From positions 1,499 to 9,443 of the forward strand of contig PLRZ01000479.1 in assembly GCA_003164075.1 (NCBI GenBank): a stretch of 7,945 bases of DNA, in the 5' to 3' direction. The notes under the pieces are model-generated. The model ran no database searches. It was not told the origin of the DNA and worked only from the letters and a program-made list of their open reading frames with translations. This document shows, piece by piece, positions 1 through 5,146 of the stretch (position 1 is its first letter; the number at the start of each line of letters is the position of its first letter). This stretch comes from Bryobacterales bacterium. GTDB taxonomy: Bacteria; Acidobacteriota; Terriglobia; Bryobacterales; Bryobacteraceae. Position numbers and translations under genes: made by a program.

Positions 1-231
1 AAATTGCGGGCCGACATCAGGAGTTCTGCATATCCGTTCTTTCTCGATCGGGGAAAACCGATCCGCTATTGGGCAAGCAAAATCGGCCTTGACGTTTTGA
101 AAAAACTCTCGCGGCGGAACAGTGCCGCGGAGAAGCTGATTGAGTTCCTTGAAGCGCGGGATCTCTTCAGGATTTCTGCCGGCCCGGCGCCCGTGCGCGC
201 TGTCGATGAAGTGCGTCATGGCCGGGAGCAT
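1..231 (-). CDS. Unknown protein, N-terminal part (runs off the left edge)
   Basis: The minus strand is open from an ATG at 231 to the window edge, giving 77 codons without a stop. The start is supported by a GAGG element five bases upstream. The peptide begins MLPAMTHFIDSAHGRRAG and continues with a mixed, soluble-looking composition (KELNQLLRG, REFFQNVKADF), with third positions mostly G or C. It lies about 100 bp downstream of the DUF4189 gene on the same strand and happens to share its frame, so the two could be cotranscribed. I recognise no domain and the C-terminus is missing. The plus strand is also open across this stretch (long ORF from position 4), which weakens the call, but that frame carries no good ribosome-binding site and becomes low-complexity downstream. 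Confidence 0.45.
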   Translation of the reverse strand, partial: MLPAMTHFIDSAHGRRAGRNPEEIPRFKELNQLLRGTVPPREFFQNVKADFACPIADRFSPIEKERICRTPDVGPQF

Positions 232-333
232 ACGCACCTCATCGAAATCGATCGGGCTTGCTTTCGCGAACCCCGGACGCCAACTTCGGCGAAGGAGTCC
301 CGGCGTGCCGCGTGGAGGCTTCCCACGCGACCG

Positions 334-1308
334 TCAGAAGGAGCAAAAGGCAATGTGAAGGACGCACCTCGCGCCACCGGCCTTCTTGCACTCATCCATC
401 GCTTTTCGTTGGGCCTCTGTCTGGTCCGTAGAGACTCCCCAACCGGTGAAACTCCGATCCGCCGCAAGCGCCCCGCACTGTTTGTCAAAGGCGATCCGCA
501 AAGCGCACGCCTTGCCGCGCTGGGCACAGGTGTTCATAGCCTCCTCCTCTGCAAGGGACCGGTCGCTCTTGCCCTGCGACCATCCAGCTCCCATGTCCGC
601 GGCGCTGTAGGCGATAGCGCCCCAGGATGTCGCGTGAGGCTGCGCGGGGGGATTCGGTTTGTTCGCCCGGCTCGCGCCGGTCAGCGAACACGCCGAGAGG
701 TCGCTCAGGCAGGCGCCCCAACGTTGCTGGCAGACTGCCATCGCACTTGCTTCAGCCTGTTTCTCCGTGCTGCCCGTTGCCACCTCAAAGTGCTGCGCGC
801 CTTTAGCCTCCGCCAAGGCGGCACACGTATTCTGGAACCGGTACACCACCTTGCAGTCATTGGCGTACCTGCGGCACGGGGTGATGGCGTCTCTGTCGGA
901 GGCCGCCCAACTCACCTTGTTCCAGGAGATCCCCGATCCGTGAGTGCCAAAGGCGATGGAGCCGTATGGCGTGGGCAAATTCCGATTCTTATCCGCGCAC
1001 GAGTTCCCGCAATTTTCTCTGCATCCCCAGGCGAGGCTCGCGGGTCCCGTATTGCAGCCGTTAAAGCAACTGTTCAGGCACATGTCAAACTCGGCGCTGG
1101 TTTGTCCGAGCGCGAGTCGTGACGTCAACCCGAGAGCGATGCCGAGCAAGGCGAGGATCCACCCACAACGGCTCCCGGCCGCGCTCCCATCGAACGCCCA
1201 AACGCGTGTTGCGACCGGCCGCTGCTCTTCACAGCGGGCCTCGCCCGATTGGAAATGAAACATCTTTAATCGGTCCTTCGAAATCCCGCGCTGAATCGAT
1301 TTCAGCAT
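334..1308 (-). CDS. Cys-rich exported protein with two DUF4189 domains
   Basis: This 324-residue protein has two DUF4189-type domains, at about residues 115-208 (YGSIAFGTHG through the CAALAEAKGA block) and 229-322 (WGAIAYSAAD through CGALAADRS). Each shows the family pattern: an aromatic-Gly-x-Ile-Ala opening, an Ala-rich helix with a central Cys, and a second Cys-Ala-Leu-Ala segment. A hydrophobic stretch at 49-63 followed by SRLALGQ suggests a signal peptide or anchor, so most of the protein should be outside the cytoplasm. The region before it is about 48 residues, unusually long for a signal peptide. Between this segment and domain 1 lie six cysteines (77, 81, 85, 96, 100, 104) in a doubled CX3CX3C arrangement. 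The start is fixed by a GGAGGTGAT Shine-Dalgarno just upstream. DUF4189 has no established enzymatic role, so the function is unknown. Confidence 0.85.
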   Translation of the reverse strand: MLKSIQRGISKDRLKMFHFQSGEARCEEQRPVATRVWAFDGSAAGSRCGWILALLGIALGLTSRLALGQTSAEFDMCLNSCFNGCNTGPASLAWGCRENCGNSCADKNRNLPTPYGSIAFGTHGSGISWNKVSWAASDRDAITPCRRYANDCKVVYRFQNTCAALAEAKGAQHFEVATGSTEKQAEASAMAVCQQRWGACLSDLSACSLTGASRANKPNPPAQPHATSWGAIAYSAADMGAGWSQGKSDRSLAEEEAMNTCAQRGKACALRIAFDKQCGALAADRSFTGWGVSTDQTEAQRKAMDECKKAGGARCVLHIAFCSF

Positions 1309-1310
1309 CT

Positions 1311-1319
1311 ATCACCTCC
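1311..1319 (-). promoter_or_regulatory. Near-ideal Shine-Dalgarno of the DUF4189 gene
   Basis: Read on the minus strand the sequence is GGAGGTGAT, a nine-base complement of the anti-Shine-Dalgarno end of 16S rRNA, placed two bases before the ATG at 1308 with the GGAGG core six bases away. It decides the start codon even though this leaves a long N-terminal region before the signal segment. Confidence 0.8.
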
Positions 1320-1600
1320 GGCTTCGTGGAATCTTCATCGGCGTGACTCTCAATACGTTTCGGCGGTTAGCCCCTCTTGTTACTTAGATTCAACCGGCCA
1401 ACCTCTTTGTCTGCCGGTGCTGCCGACGGTGAAGGGTCCCCAACCCAAGCGCCGTAGCGATGAAAGCACGAGCGCTCTTGCTGGAGCTTGATGAACCGTC
1501 CTTTTGGGACACAGTATAACTCGCCCGAGGGATGTTCGGGGGATCATCCGGTTTTCGTGCGCTTGGCTGCCCGGTACATCGGACGGAGCGCGACTTGGTA
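1320..1600. other. Intergenic stretch, no gene supported
   Basis: This is the left part of the roughly 390 bp between the divergent DUF4189 and KGG-protein genes. I find no open frame with a plausible start and protein-like composition. A copy of TGGGACACA occurs at 1505-1513 and recurs at 1605-1613 inside the inverted-repeat structure. It presumably also holds the promoters of both flanking genes, but I could not pick out convincing -35/-10 pairs. Confidence 0.5.
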
Positions 1601-1713
1601 AGCCTGGGACACACTGTGAGTGTATAGCTAAGCCGCTTAGCTACGCAAGGGAAATTTTAGGCGGATTGTTCTGTTCCTGCAAAGCGGCTAAGCTATTATC
1701 TATGTCCCAGGCT
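1601..1713. repeat. Nested inverted-repeat element (MITE-like or regulatory)
   Basis: Two pairs of inverted arms are nested. The outer arms AGCCTGGGACA (1601-1611) and TGTCCCAGGCT (1703-1713) are perfect 11-bp reverse complements. The inner arms TAGCTAAGCCGCT (1625-1637) and AGCGGCTAAGCTA (1683-1695) match at 12 of 13 positions. A small ACACT/AGTGT dyad sits at 1611-1623. The whole is about 113 bp, a size and architecture typical of a miniature inverted-repeat element, but I see no clear target-site duplication. It could instead be an operator array or RNA structure, because the start codon of the downstream gene falls in the right arm. Confidence 0.6.
1625..1643. promoter_or_regulatory. 19-bp near-perfect palindrome, candidate operator
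   Basis: The sequence TAGCTAAGC-C-GCTTAGCTA is two perfect 9-bp arms around one central base. A third related half-site, GGCTAAGCTA, lies at 1686-1695 close to the start of the KGG-protein gene. Short AT-balanced palindromes of this kind usually bind dimeric repressors. The binding protein is unknown. Confidence 0.45.
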
Positions 1714-1863
1714 GTGCCTCCGGGAATCTCGGAGTATATGCGGAAGATCGGGAAGAAAGGCGGGAAGGCAAAGCTGAAGACGCTTACTCCCGAGGAGCGA
1801 AGCGAGATTGCACGCAAAGCAGGAAAAGCGGGCGGCCGTGGCCGGAAGAAGAAGGCCGAATGA
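1702..1863 (+). CDS. Small basic KGG-type protein
   Basis: This 53-residue protein is strongly basic. Its core reads SEYMRKIGKKGGKAK, then LTPEERSEIARKAGKAGG, and it ends GRGRKKKAE. It belongs to a widespread group of very short bacterial ORFs with a Gly-Gly-Lys-Ala turn followed by a TPEERSEIARKA helix. I know of no proven function, though nucleic-acid binding is plausible from the charge. The frame is open back to 1504, but the protein-like part begins at the ATG at 1702. No strong ribosome-binding site precedes it, and an alternative ATG at 1738 would give 41 residues. The 1702 start codon overlaps the right arm of the inverted repeat, so folding of the leader could mask initiation. The next gene overlaps its 3' end in another frame. 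Confidence 0.65.
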   Translation: MSQAVPPGISEYMRKIGKKGGKAKLKTLTPEERSEIARKAGKAGGRGRKKKAE

Positions 1864-2101
1864 CATCGCACTACTCGCCACGCTGATAGGTTTCCTCTTT
1901 ATCGCTTGGAGCATGAGGGAAAATGGTCGGTACGTTTACCACCCCAACACGGAGGACGAGGCAGGGCCCTCGGTCCTCGACAGCCGAACAGGAGCAAGAT
2001 TCGTGCTCGTCAAGGACAGCAAAGGCCTCTTCGTTGAAATCAAGCCACAAACAGGGGAAAGAACTCCTCGGGGGTTATGGACGAAAGGTCCTTCCAAGTG
2101 A
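1838..2101 (+). CDS. Small single-pass membrane protein, unknown
   Basis: From the GTG at 1838 this frame gives 87 residues: a basic N-terminus (GRRRPND), one hydrophobic segment IALLATLIGFLFIAW, then a hydrophilic tail. The tail contains a beta-strand-like portion, SRTGARFVLVKDSKGLFVEI, rich in alternating hydrophobic residues. The positive residues before the segment predict a cytoplasmic N-terminus with the tail outside. The start is uncertain: TTG at 1808 and ATG at 1912 are alternatives, and the ATG would lose the membrane segment. The gene overlaps the 3' end of the KGG gene by about 26 bp in a different frame. I do not recognise the family. Confidence 0.5.
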   Translation: MAGRRRPNDIALLATLIGFLFIAWSMRENGRYVYHPNTEDEAGPSVLDSRTGARFVLVKDSKGLFVEIKPQTGERTPRGLWTKGPSK

Positions 2102-2165
2102 TAGCCGCCCCGCCCAGTGTCCCCAATGCAAACAGCCCAAGTGGGATATTCCCGCCGGCAAGCTT
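2085..2165 (+). pseudogene. Possible zinc-ribbon protein remnant
   Basis: In the third forward frame the segment RPAQCPQCKQPKWDIPAG resembles the second half of small bacterial zinc-ribbon proteins, where a CPxC knuckle is followed by a lysine-rich loop and Trp-Asp. The first Cys pair expected upstream is absent, and the preceding sequence in this frame looks like a shadow of the membrane-protein gene. It is therefore best read as a decayed C-terminal fragment lying directly ahead of the HicA remnant. The match is short and chance is possible. Confidence 0.35.
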
Positions 2166-2213
2166 CCAGCGCGGCCGGCCGCCGAAGACGGCACGCAGGA
2201 AAGGCGCAAAAGG

Positions 2214-2353
2214 GTGAAGTTCAGAGACATCATCATCGCCAGTACAAGCACCCTTCAAAGCCGGGCAAGGTGACGATTGCGGGCCACCCGTCGGTGGACG
2301 CTGCGCCGAAGACCCTCAAAAGCATTCTCGAACAGGCAGGATTGAAACGATGA
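2214..2353 (+). pseudogene. hicA: HicA toxin, internally deleted and frameshifted
   Basis: HicA is a small mRNA interferase with a dsRNA-binding-like fold and a catalytic His. Here only both ends survive. A GTG at 2214 starts VKFRDII, the usual HicA N-terminus, while the C-terminal part RQYKHPSKPGKVTIAG plus KTLKSILEQAGLKR lies in a different frame and ends at 2353. The two frames meet in CATCATCATC (2228-2237). Compared with typical HicA (about 60 residues), roughly 16 residues are missing, including the stretch with the GSH-type motif, and the deletion is not a multiple of three. A His run (HHH) remains at the junction. The C-terminal frame is open from about 2117, so a chimeric 78-residue product could be made, but an active toxin is unlikely. 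The stop overlaps the HicB start as ATGA. Confidence 0.8.
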
Positions 2354-2565
2354 AATACCTAATCATCTACGAGAAAACAGAAACCGGGTACAGCGCTTAT
2401 GCGCCGGACCTCCCTGGTTGCATCGCAGGCGGATTCAGCTTCGAAGAAACCGCGGAACTCATGCGCGGCGCTATCCGGATGCACCTCGCAGGGATGCGGA
2501 AAGACGGCGATGCGATCCCTGAGCCGACCACCAGGGCGGACTATATCGAAGCGTCGGCAGCATGA
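2350..2565 (+). CDS. hicB: HicB-family antitoxin
   Basis: This 71-residue protein matches the HicB fold: MKYLIIYEKTETGYSAYAPD, the hallmark DLPGC, then SFEETAELMRGAIRMHLAGM and a C-terminal PEPTTRADYIE. HicB binds and neutralises HicA. This short version is only the partial RNase H-like domain and lacks the C-terminal ribbon-helix-helix or HTH DNA-binding domain that longer HicB proteins use for autoregulation. Its ATG overlaps the HicA stop by four bases (ATGA), indicating translational coupling in the toxin-antitoxin gene order typical of hicAB. Because the adjacent toxin is broken, it is now an orphan antitoxin that could still neutralise a related HicA elsewhere. Confidence 0.9.
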   Translation: MKYLIIYEKTETGYSAYAPDLPGCIAGGFSFEETAELMRGAIRMHLAGMRKDGDAIPEPTTRADYIEASAA

Positions 2566-2626
2566 GCTGGCGTTTTCCTTTATTGGTGCAGCGCGTCTCG
2601 GTAGCGCGGACGACGAGCCGAAGTAG

Positions 2627-2930
2627 CTAGTCCTTGACCTGAGAAAATAGGCTGGCCAGCCCCGAAAAGTCCTTTCGGAGTTCGCGCAACCGTCGGCTAA
2701 GGTTACGGAAGCGCTTTGGATCGTCGAGAAGTTCGCTGCCGAGCGCGTGGACGAATGCGCTATCCCATGAGGCTAAGCATACCGGCAGCCTGTTCCGCTT
2801 GCAGTGAACGGATAAACGGGTTGGCGGAGCCGTTGAGGGATTGCCGTGCATTCTGCCGGGCAGCTTCCACTATCGGCATCCAATTACAGACAAACCCCAT
2901 TTCGCGGGAATAGCGTTTAAAATATTTCAA
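2627..2930 (-). pseudogene. Frameshifted unknown gene
   Basis: Two adjoining minus-strand frames look coding and fit end to end. The upstream part, from TTG at 2930 or ATG at 2900, reads MGFVCNWMPIVEAARQNAR and goes on to RSLQAEQAAGMLSLMG, then stops at 2760-2762. The downstream part, in a shifted frame, reads AFVHALGSELLDDPKRF followed by SRRLRELRKDFSGLASLF and ends at 2627. A single indel near 2760-2790 would merge them into a protein of roughly 90 residues. I recognise no family. The tail is helical and charged. No strong ribosome-binding site is seen. It could be a true pseudogene, a sequencing error, or two small proteins. Confidence 0.45.
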
Positions 2931-2990
2931 TGTGGAGTCACCGCACCTTTAGGACGCTCCCTAAAATCGAAGGCCGCGGAGGAAACCAGA

Positions 2991-3353
2991 ATGGAGAAGT
3001 TTGTTCGGGCCGCCGTCGCCTATGTGGCTGGCCGTTTGATTTCCGGCAAAGAATCGTCCTCAATCTACGACTTTTCCGAAAAGGACTACACCTCCCTGGG
3101 CGGACCGGTGAGTCCGGCATCGGTGAACGTCTTCGATTACACCCACGCTTGCTACATCAGCGGCGGTGGCAACGGCCAGACCTTGAAGCTTTTCCACTGC
3201 GGCGTCAATAACTATATCTCGCTAACCCTGCGGGGCGACAGCTTCGCTGGCTATGACTATGGGTCGGGGAGTCATTTCTCCGGGATGGTGCGGCGATTCA
3301 GAATCAGGCTGTACGATTCCGGGTCAAACGCATATTTCTCCTATTCGATCTGA
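2991..3353 (+). CDS. Small protein of ~20-residue Tyr/Asp repeats, possible beta-solenoid
   Basis: The ATG at 2991 has a GGAGG element eight bases upstream and gives 120 residues; the open frame extends farther back but lacks protein character there. After a helical N-terminus (FVRAAVAYVAGRLI) the protein consists of repeats starting near residues 23, 45, 65, 85 and 105. Units 2-4 are exactly 20 residues, the first is 22 and the last is a 16-residue cap. Within each unit an aromatic and Asp/His pair (YD, FD, FH, YD, YD) sits at positions 4-5, and in units 2-5 a Tyr/His-aromatic/Ile-Ser trio (YIS, YIS, HFS, YFS) sits at 11-13. This periodicity suggests a stacked beta structure. There is no signal peptide or recognised catalytic motif. 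I have the impression of similar uncharacterised proteins elsewhere, but cannot name a family. Confidence 0.75.
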   Translation: MEKFVRAAVAYVAGRLISGKESSSIYDFSEKDYTSLGGPVSPASVNVFDYTHACYISGGGNGQTLKLFHCGVNNYISLTLRGDSFAGYDYGSGSHFSGMVRRFRIRLYDSGSNAYFSYSI

Positions 3354-3367
3354 GGGACCCGACGTTT

Positions 3368-3718
3368 TTGTGGAAGCGCTCAAAATGGCAGCGCGCGGCT
3401 GGGCTGCTGCTGCGCAGTTTCCGCACTCTCATGGGCGTGAATCCCGGCTTTCAGACGGACCGCGTAATCGCCATGAACATCAGCCTGCCGCAACTGCGTT
3501 ATGCCGACGGGATCGCCACGGGCATCGTGCCGGGCGTGGCGGGCGCGTACGGATTGACGAGCTTCCCGCAGCGTCTGTTATTCCAGGTGAAGACTGACGA
3601 CTGGCGCGCGTACGCCGGCCCGGTGGCGCTGTTGTCCGTGGTGGCCGTGGTCGCCGCGTTGACTCCCGCGCGTCGCGGGGCTCGCGTGGACCCCGTGGTG
3701 GCGCTCCGGCAGGAGTGA
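3368..3718 (+). pseudogene. ADOP-type MacB/FtsX permease, large internal deletion
   Basis: The frame encodes 116 residues made of two distant parts of an acidobacterial ADOP permease, normally about 800-900 residues. Residues 10-47 (AAGLLLRSFRTLMGVNPGF and the ISLPQLRYAD block) match the start of a periplasmic MacB-PCD-like domain just after a membrane helix. Residues 48-116 (GIATGIVPGVAGAYGLTSF, a final membrane helix, and the ending PARRGARVDPVVALRQE) match the extreme C-terminus. The roughly 300 residues expected between them are gone, and the upstream half of the gene, including the first FtsX unit, is absent. The first nine residues look like unrelated sequence, starting at a weak TTG. 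The junction is in frame, so a peptide could be made, but it cannot be a working permease. Confidence 0.8.
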
Positions 3719-3722
3719 ACGG

Positions 3723-3751
3723 CGCTTTACTTTCTGCTAAAATGTAAAGCG
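3723..3751 (+). promoter_or_regulatory. Dyad operator and -10 element of the VapBC locus
   Basis: CGCTTTAC (3723-3730) and GTAAAGCG (3744-3751) form perfect 8-bp inverted arms separated by 13 bp, with the right arm touching the ATG at 3752. Within the spacer TAAAAT (3738-3743) is one base from the -10 consensus. That places transcription start at about 3749-3752, so the mRNA may be leaderless, and there is indeed no Shine-Dalgarno before the ATG. This fits an autoregulated antitoxin: AbrB-fold dimers binding the dyad would cover the promoter. The -35 element is poor. Confidence 0.65.
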
Positions 3752-3979
3752 ATGGTACAAGCACAAGCAACAATCTCGACGAAGAACCAGATTGTAATCC
3801 CGCGCGAAGCTCGCGAGGCGCTGGGCGTCAAGCCCGGCGACAAGCTGGTGGTAATAGTGCAGGGCGATAGCGTGATTGTGCTGCAAAAGCCCAAGTCCCA
3901 TCGGGTGGCCATCCGAGGTCTCGGCAAAGGCGTTTATCCCGCCGGCTATCTGGAAAAGGAACGCCACAGTTGGGATTAG
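3752..3979 (+). CDS. AbrB/MazE-fold antitoxin (VapB type)
   Basis: This 75-residue protein carries a SpoVT-AbrB swapped-hairpin domain over residues 5-47: ISTKNQIVIPREAREALGV, then KPGDKLVVIV and a second strand SVIVLQKP. Such proteins dimerise through this domain, bind DNA and, in TA loci, use the C-terminal tail to block the toxin. The tail here (GYLEKERHSWD) is short and charged, as expected for a toxin-binding peptide. The gene directly precedes a PIN toxin and overlaps it by about 10 bp if the toxin starts at 3970. The ATG at 3752 is preferred because the conserved domain begins within a few residues of it. The dyad upstream is the likely operator. Confidence 0.9.
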   Translation: MVQAQATISTKNQIVIPREAREALGVKPGDKLVVIVQGDSVIVLQKPKSHRVAIRGLGKGVYPAGYLEKERHSWD

Positions 3980-4422
3980 AGGTGCTCCGTAGTTTTCTAC
4001 GGCGCCACCGGAAACTTGCTCTGGACACCAGCGTTTTCATCTACCAGTTGGAAGCGAATCCCACGTACCTTCCCCTTACCGATCCAATATTCGCCTGGCT
4101 CGAGCGGCCCGGTTCGCGGGCAGTGACGTCCACCATCACGATGACGGAGCTGCTTGTGCAACCGTATCGCGACTCAGACCAACGACGGGTGCACCAGTTC
4201 TACGCGTTGCTTTCAACCTATCCCAATTTGGACTGGATCGCGCCCCGCCTGGAAATCGCCGACATCGCAGCGCGTCTGAGGGCACTTCATCGGCTGCGGA
4301 CTCCGGATGCGCTGCATGCGGCGACGGCCGTTTATGCTCAGGTGACGGGTCTCATTACCAACGATTCGGTTTTTCAGCGAGTCGGCGCCTTTGAGACGTT
4401 GGTGCTGGATTCGCTTCTCTGA
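3970..4422 (+). CDS. PIN-domain ribonuclease toxin (VapC type)
   Basis: This 150-residue PIN-domain protein is a predicted Mg2+-dependent RNase. The four acidic positions of the active site are visible: D19 in LALDTSVFIYQLE, E60 in TMTELLVQ, D113 in RTPDALHAA and D132 in LITNDSVFQ. VapC toxins cleave tRNA or rRNA and are held inactive by the cognate VapB, here the AbrB-fold protein just upstream. The TTG at 3970 overlaps the antitoxin stop; GTG at 3982 is a possible alternative and would keep all catalytic residues. An AAGGAA stretch lies about nine bases before the TTG. All key residues are present, so the module looks intact. The RNA target cannot be predicted from sequence. Confidence 0.9.
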   Translation: MGLEVLRSFLRRHRKLALDTSVFIYQLEANPTYLPLTDPIFAWLERPGSRAVTSTITMTELLVQPYRDSDQRRVHQFYALLSTYPNLDWIAPRLEIADIAARLRALHRLRTPDALHAATAVYAQVTGLITNDSVFQRVGAFETLVLDSLL

Positions 4423-4494
4423 AAGCTACTGGTATCAATGCGTCTTGGCGGGGTGTGCTTAGGCGCTCTAAACTAAAGCCGGCCAAAAGCCGAC

Positions 4495-4552
4495 TGGCGG
4501 ACACCGATTGCAGTGGATGCCAGGCGTCGTCATAGATCGTCGGTTCGGTAAT
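4495..4552 (-). pseudogene. Short TldE/PmbA-like gene fragment
   Basis: Minus-strand translation gives TIYDDAWHPLQS, close to IHDDVWHPLQS in the intact tldE of this window. At the DNA level 4506-4541 aligns with 6371-6406 at 28 of 36 positions in the same orientation. Outside this core the similarity fades. It is best explained as a relic of a second tldE-like gene or of a partial duplication. There is no start codon or complete domain. Confidence 0.5.
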
Positions 4553-4648
4553 CTACCGAAAGCGCGTGGCGAACCATTCCGCCTTGGCTGCGAAACCGGC
4601 GGCGCTGGGTTTCACCGTCGGGCCGGGCGCTGCGGCGAGAGGGGATGC
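4553..4648 (-). pseudogene. C-terminal relic of an unidentified protein
   Basis: Directly after the stop of the DUF3368 gene, and in the same frame, the minus strand reads a protein-like tail, PGPTVKPSAAGFAAKAEWFA, ending with RFR and a TAG at 4553-4555. It has no start codon of its own and no recognised domain. It may be the tail of a lost gene or simply a chance open stretch; the biased but protein-like composition favours the former. Together with the TldE-like fragment it accounts for about half of the 226 bp between the two TA modules. The remaining part, 4423-4494, shows nothing I can identify. Confidence 0.3.
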
Positions 4649-5146
4649 CTACAGCTTCGGTAATCCCAGGCGGGCCAGGCTGTCTTGAAGAAGCCCAATG
4701 TCGAATCGGATCCCCTGCCGTAGCAGATCTATGTACGCTTGCCGAATATCCGGCACGAGGCCTCTCCGGGCGGCCTCTTCCAACACTCCCAAACAGCCAA
4801 TAATCGTCAAGCCTGCGTCTCGCGCAATGCGACGCGCTTTTCTTTCATCCAAAAGGACAAGGTCGGCTGGCAGACTCTTGGCCAAAAGGATGGCGCCGCG
4901 CTCGCCCGCCCCGAGGCCTTGGCATGCGTGCTCCAACAAAAGGTCCGCCGGCGGTCTTTGCGATACTACCTCAATCCAGACGGCGTTACGCACTCCCTCG
5001 GCTCCGGGAAGACCACGGCCACCCACGGTTACCTCATGGTGGACTTCGGCGGGAATTAGGACACGTTTGTAAAACGACGAAAGAAGGTCCAGTTGGCCAA
5101 TTCGCGAAAGCGCAATGAGCGGGGAGGAATTGGAAACGACAGTCAC
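4649..5146 (-). CDS. DUF3368 PIN-domain protein (predicted toxin)
   Basis: This 165-residue protein has the DUF3368 layout: VVSNSSPLIALSRIGQLDLL at the N-terminus, VLIPAEVHHEV, a GERGAILLA helix, then LVLLDERKARRIARDAGL and IIGCLGVLEEAARRGL. Likely active-site acids are E38, E82 and D100. The first PIN position, usually Asp, is Asn here (N6), a substitution I recall as common in this subfamily but one that may weaken metal binding. It starts with GTG at 5146, overlapping the UPF0175 stop by four bases (GTGA), so the two are translationally coupled. DUF3368/UPF0175 pairs are regarded as candidate TA modules, with this gene as the presumed RNase toxin. Direct proof of toxicity for the family is limited as far as I know. 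Confidence 0.85.
   Translation of the reverse strand: MTVVSNSSPLIALSRIGQLDLLSSFYKRVLIPAEVHHEVTVGGRGLPGAEGVRNAVWIEVVSQRPPADLLLEHACQGLGAGERGAILLAKSLPADLVLLDERKARRIARDAGLTIIGCLGVLEEAARRGLVPDIRQAYIDLLRQGIRFDIGLLQDSLARLGLPKL

Noticed and set aside
4..1122. Long plus-strand open frame of 372 codons
   Set aside because: It lies opposite the DUF4189 gene, is Arg/Pro/Ala-rich with no recognisable domain, and has no Shine-Dalgarno. The minus-strand frame has domains and a near-ideal ribosome-binding site.
1290..1306. GCTGAA/TTCAGC dyad over the first codons of the DUF4189 gene
   Set aside because: Six-base arms within coding sequence; too short to call a regulatory hairpin.
1459..1518. Tiny plus-strand ORF MKARALLLELDEPSFWDTV
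   Set aside because: Only 19 codons, no ribosome-binding site and no family resemblance; it could be the tail of a lost gene but cannot be supported.
4480..4496. CGGC/GCCG mini-hairpin after the VapC-type gene, possible terminator
   Set aside because: Arms are only four bases and there is no T run, so it does not qualify as an intrinsic terminator.
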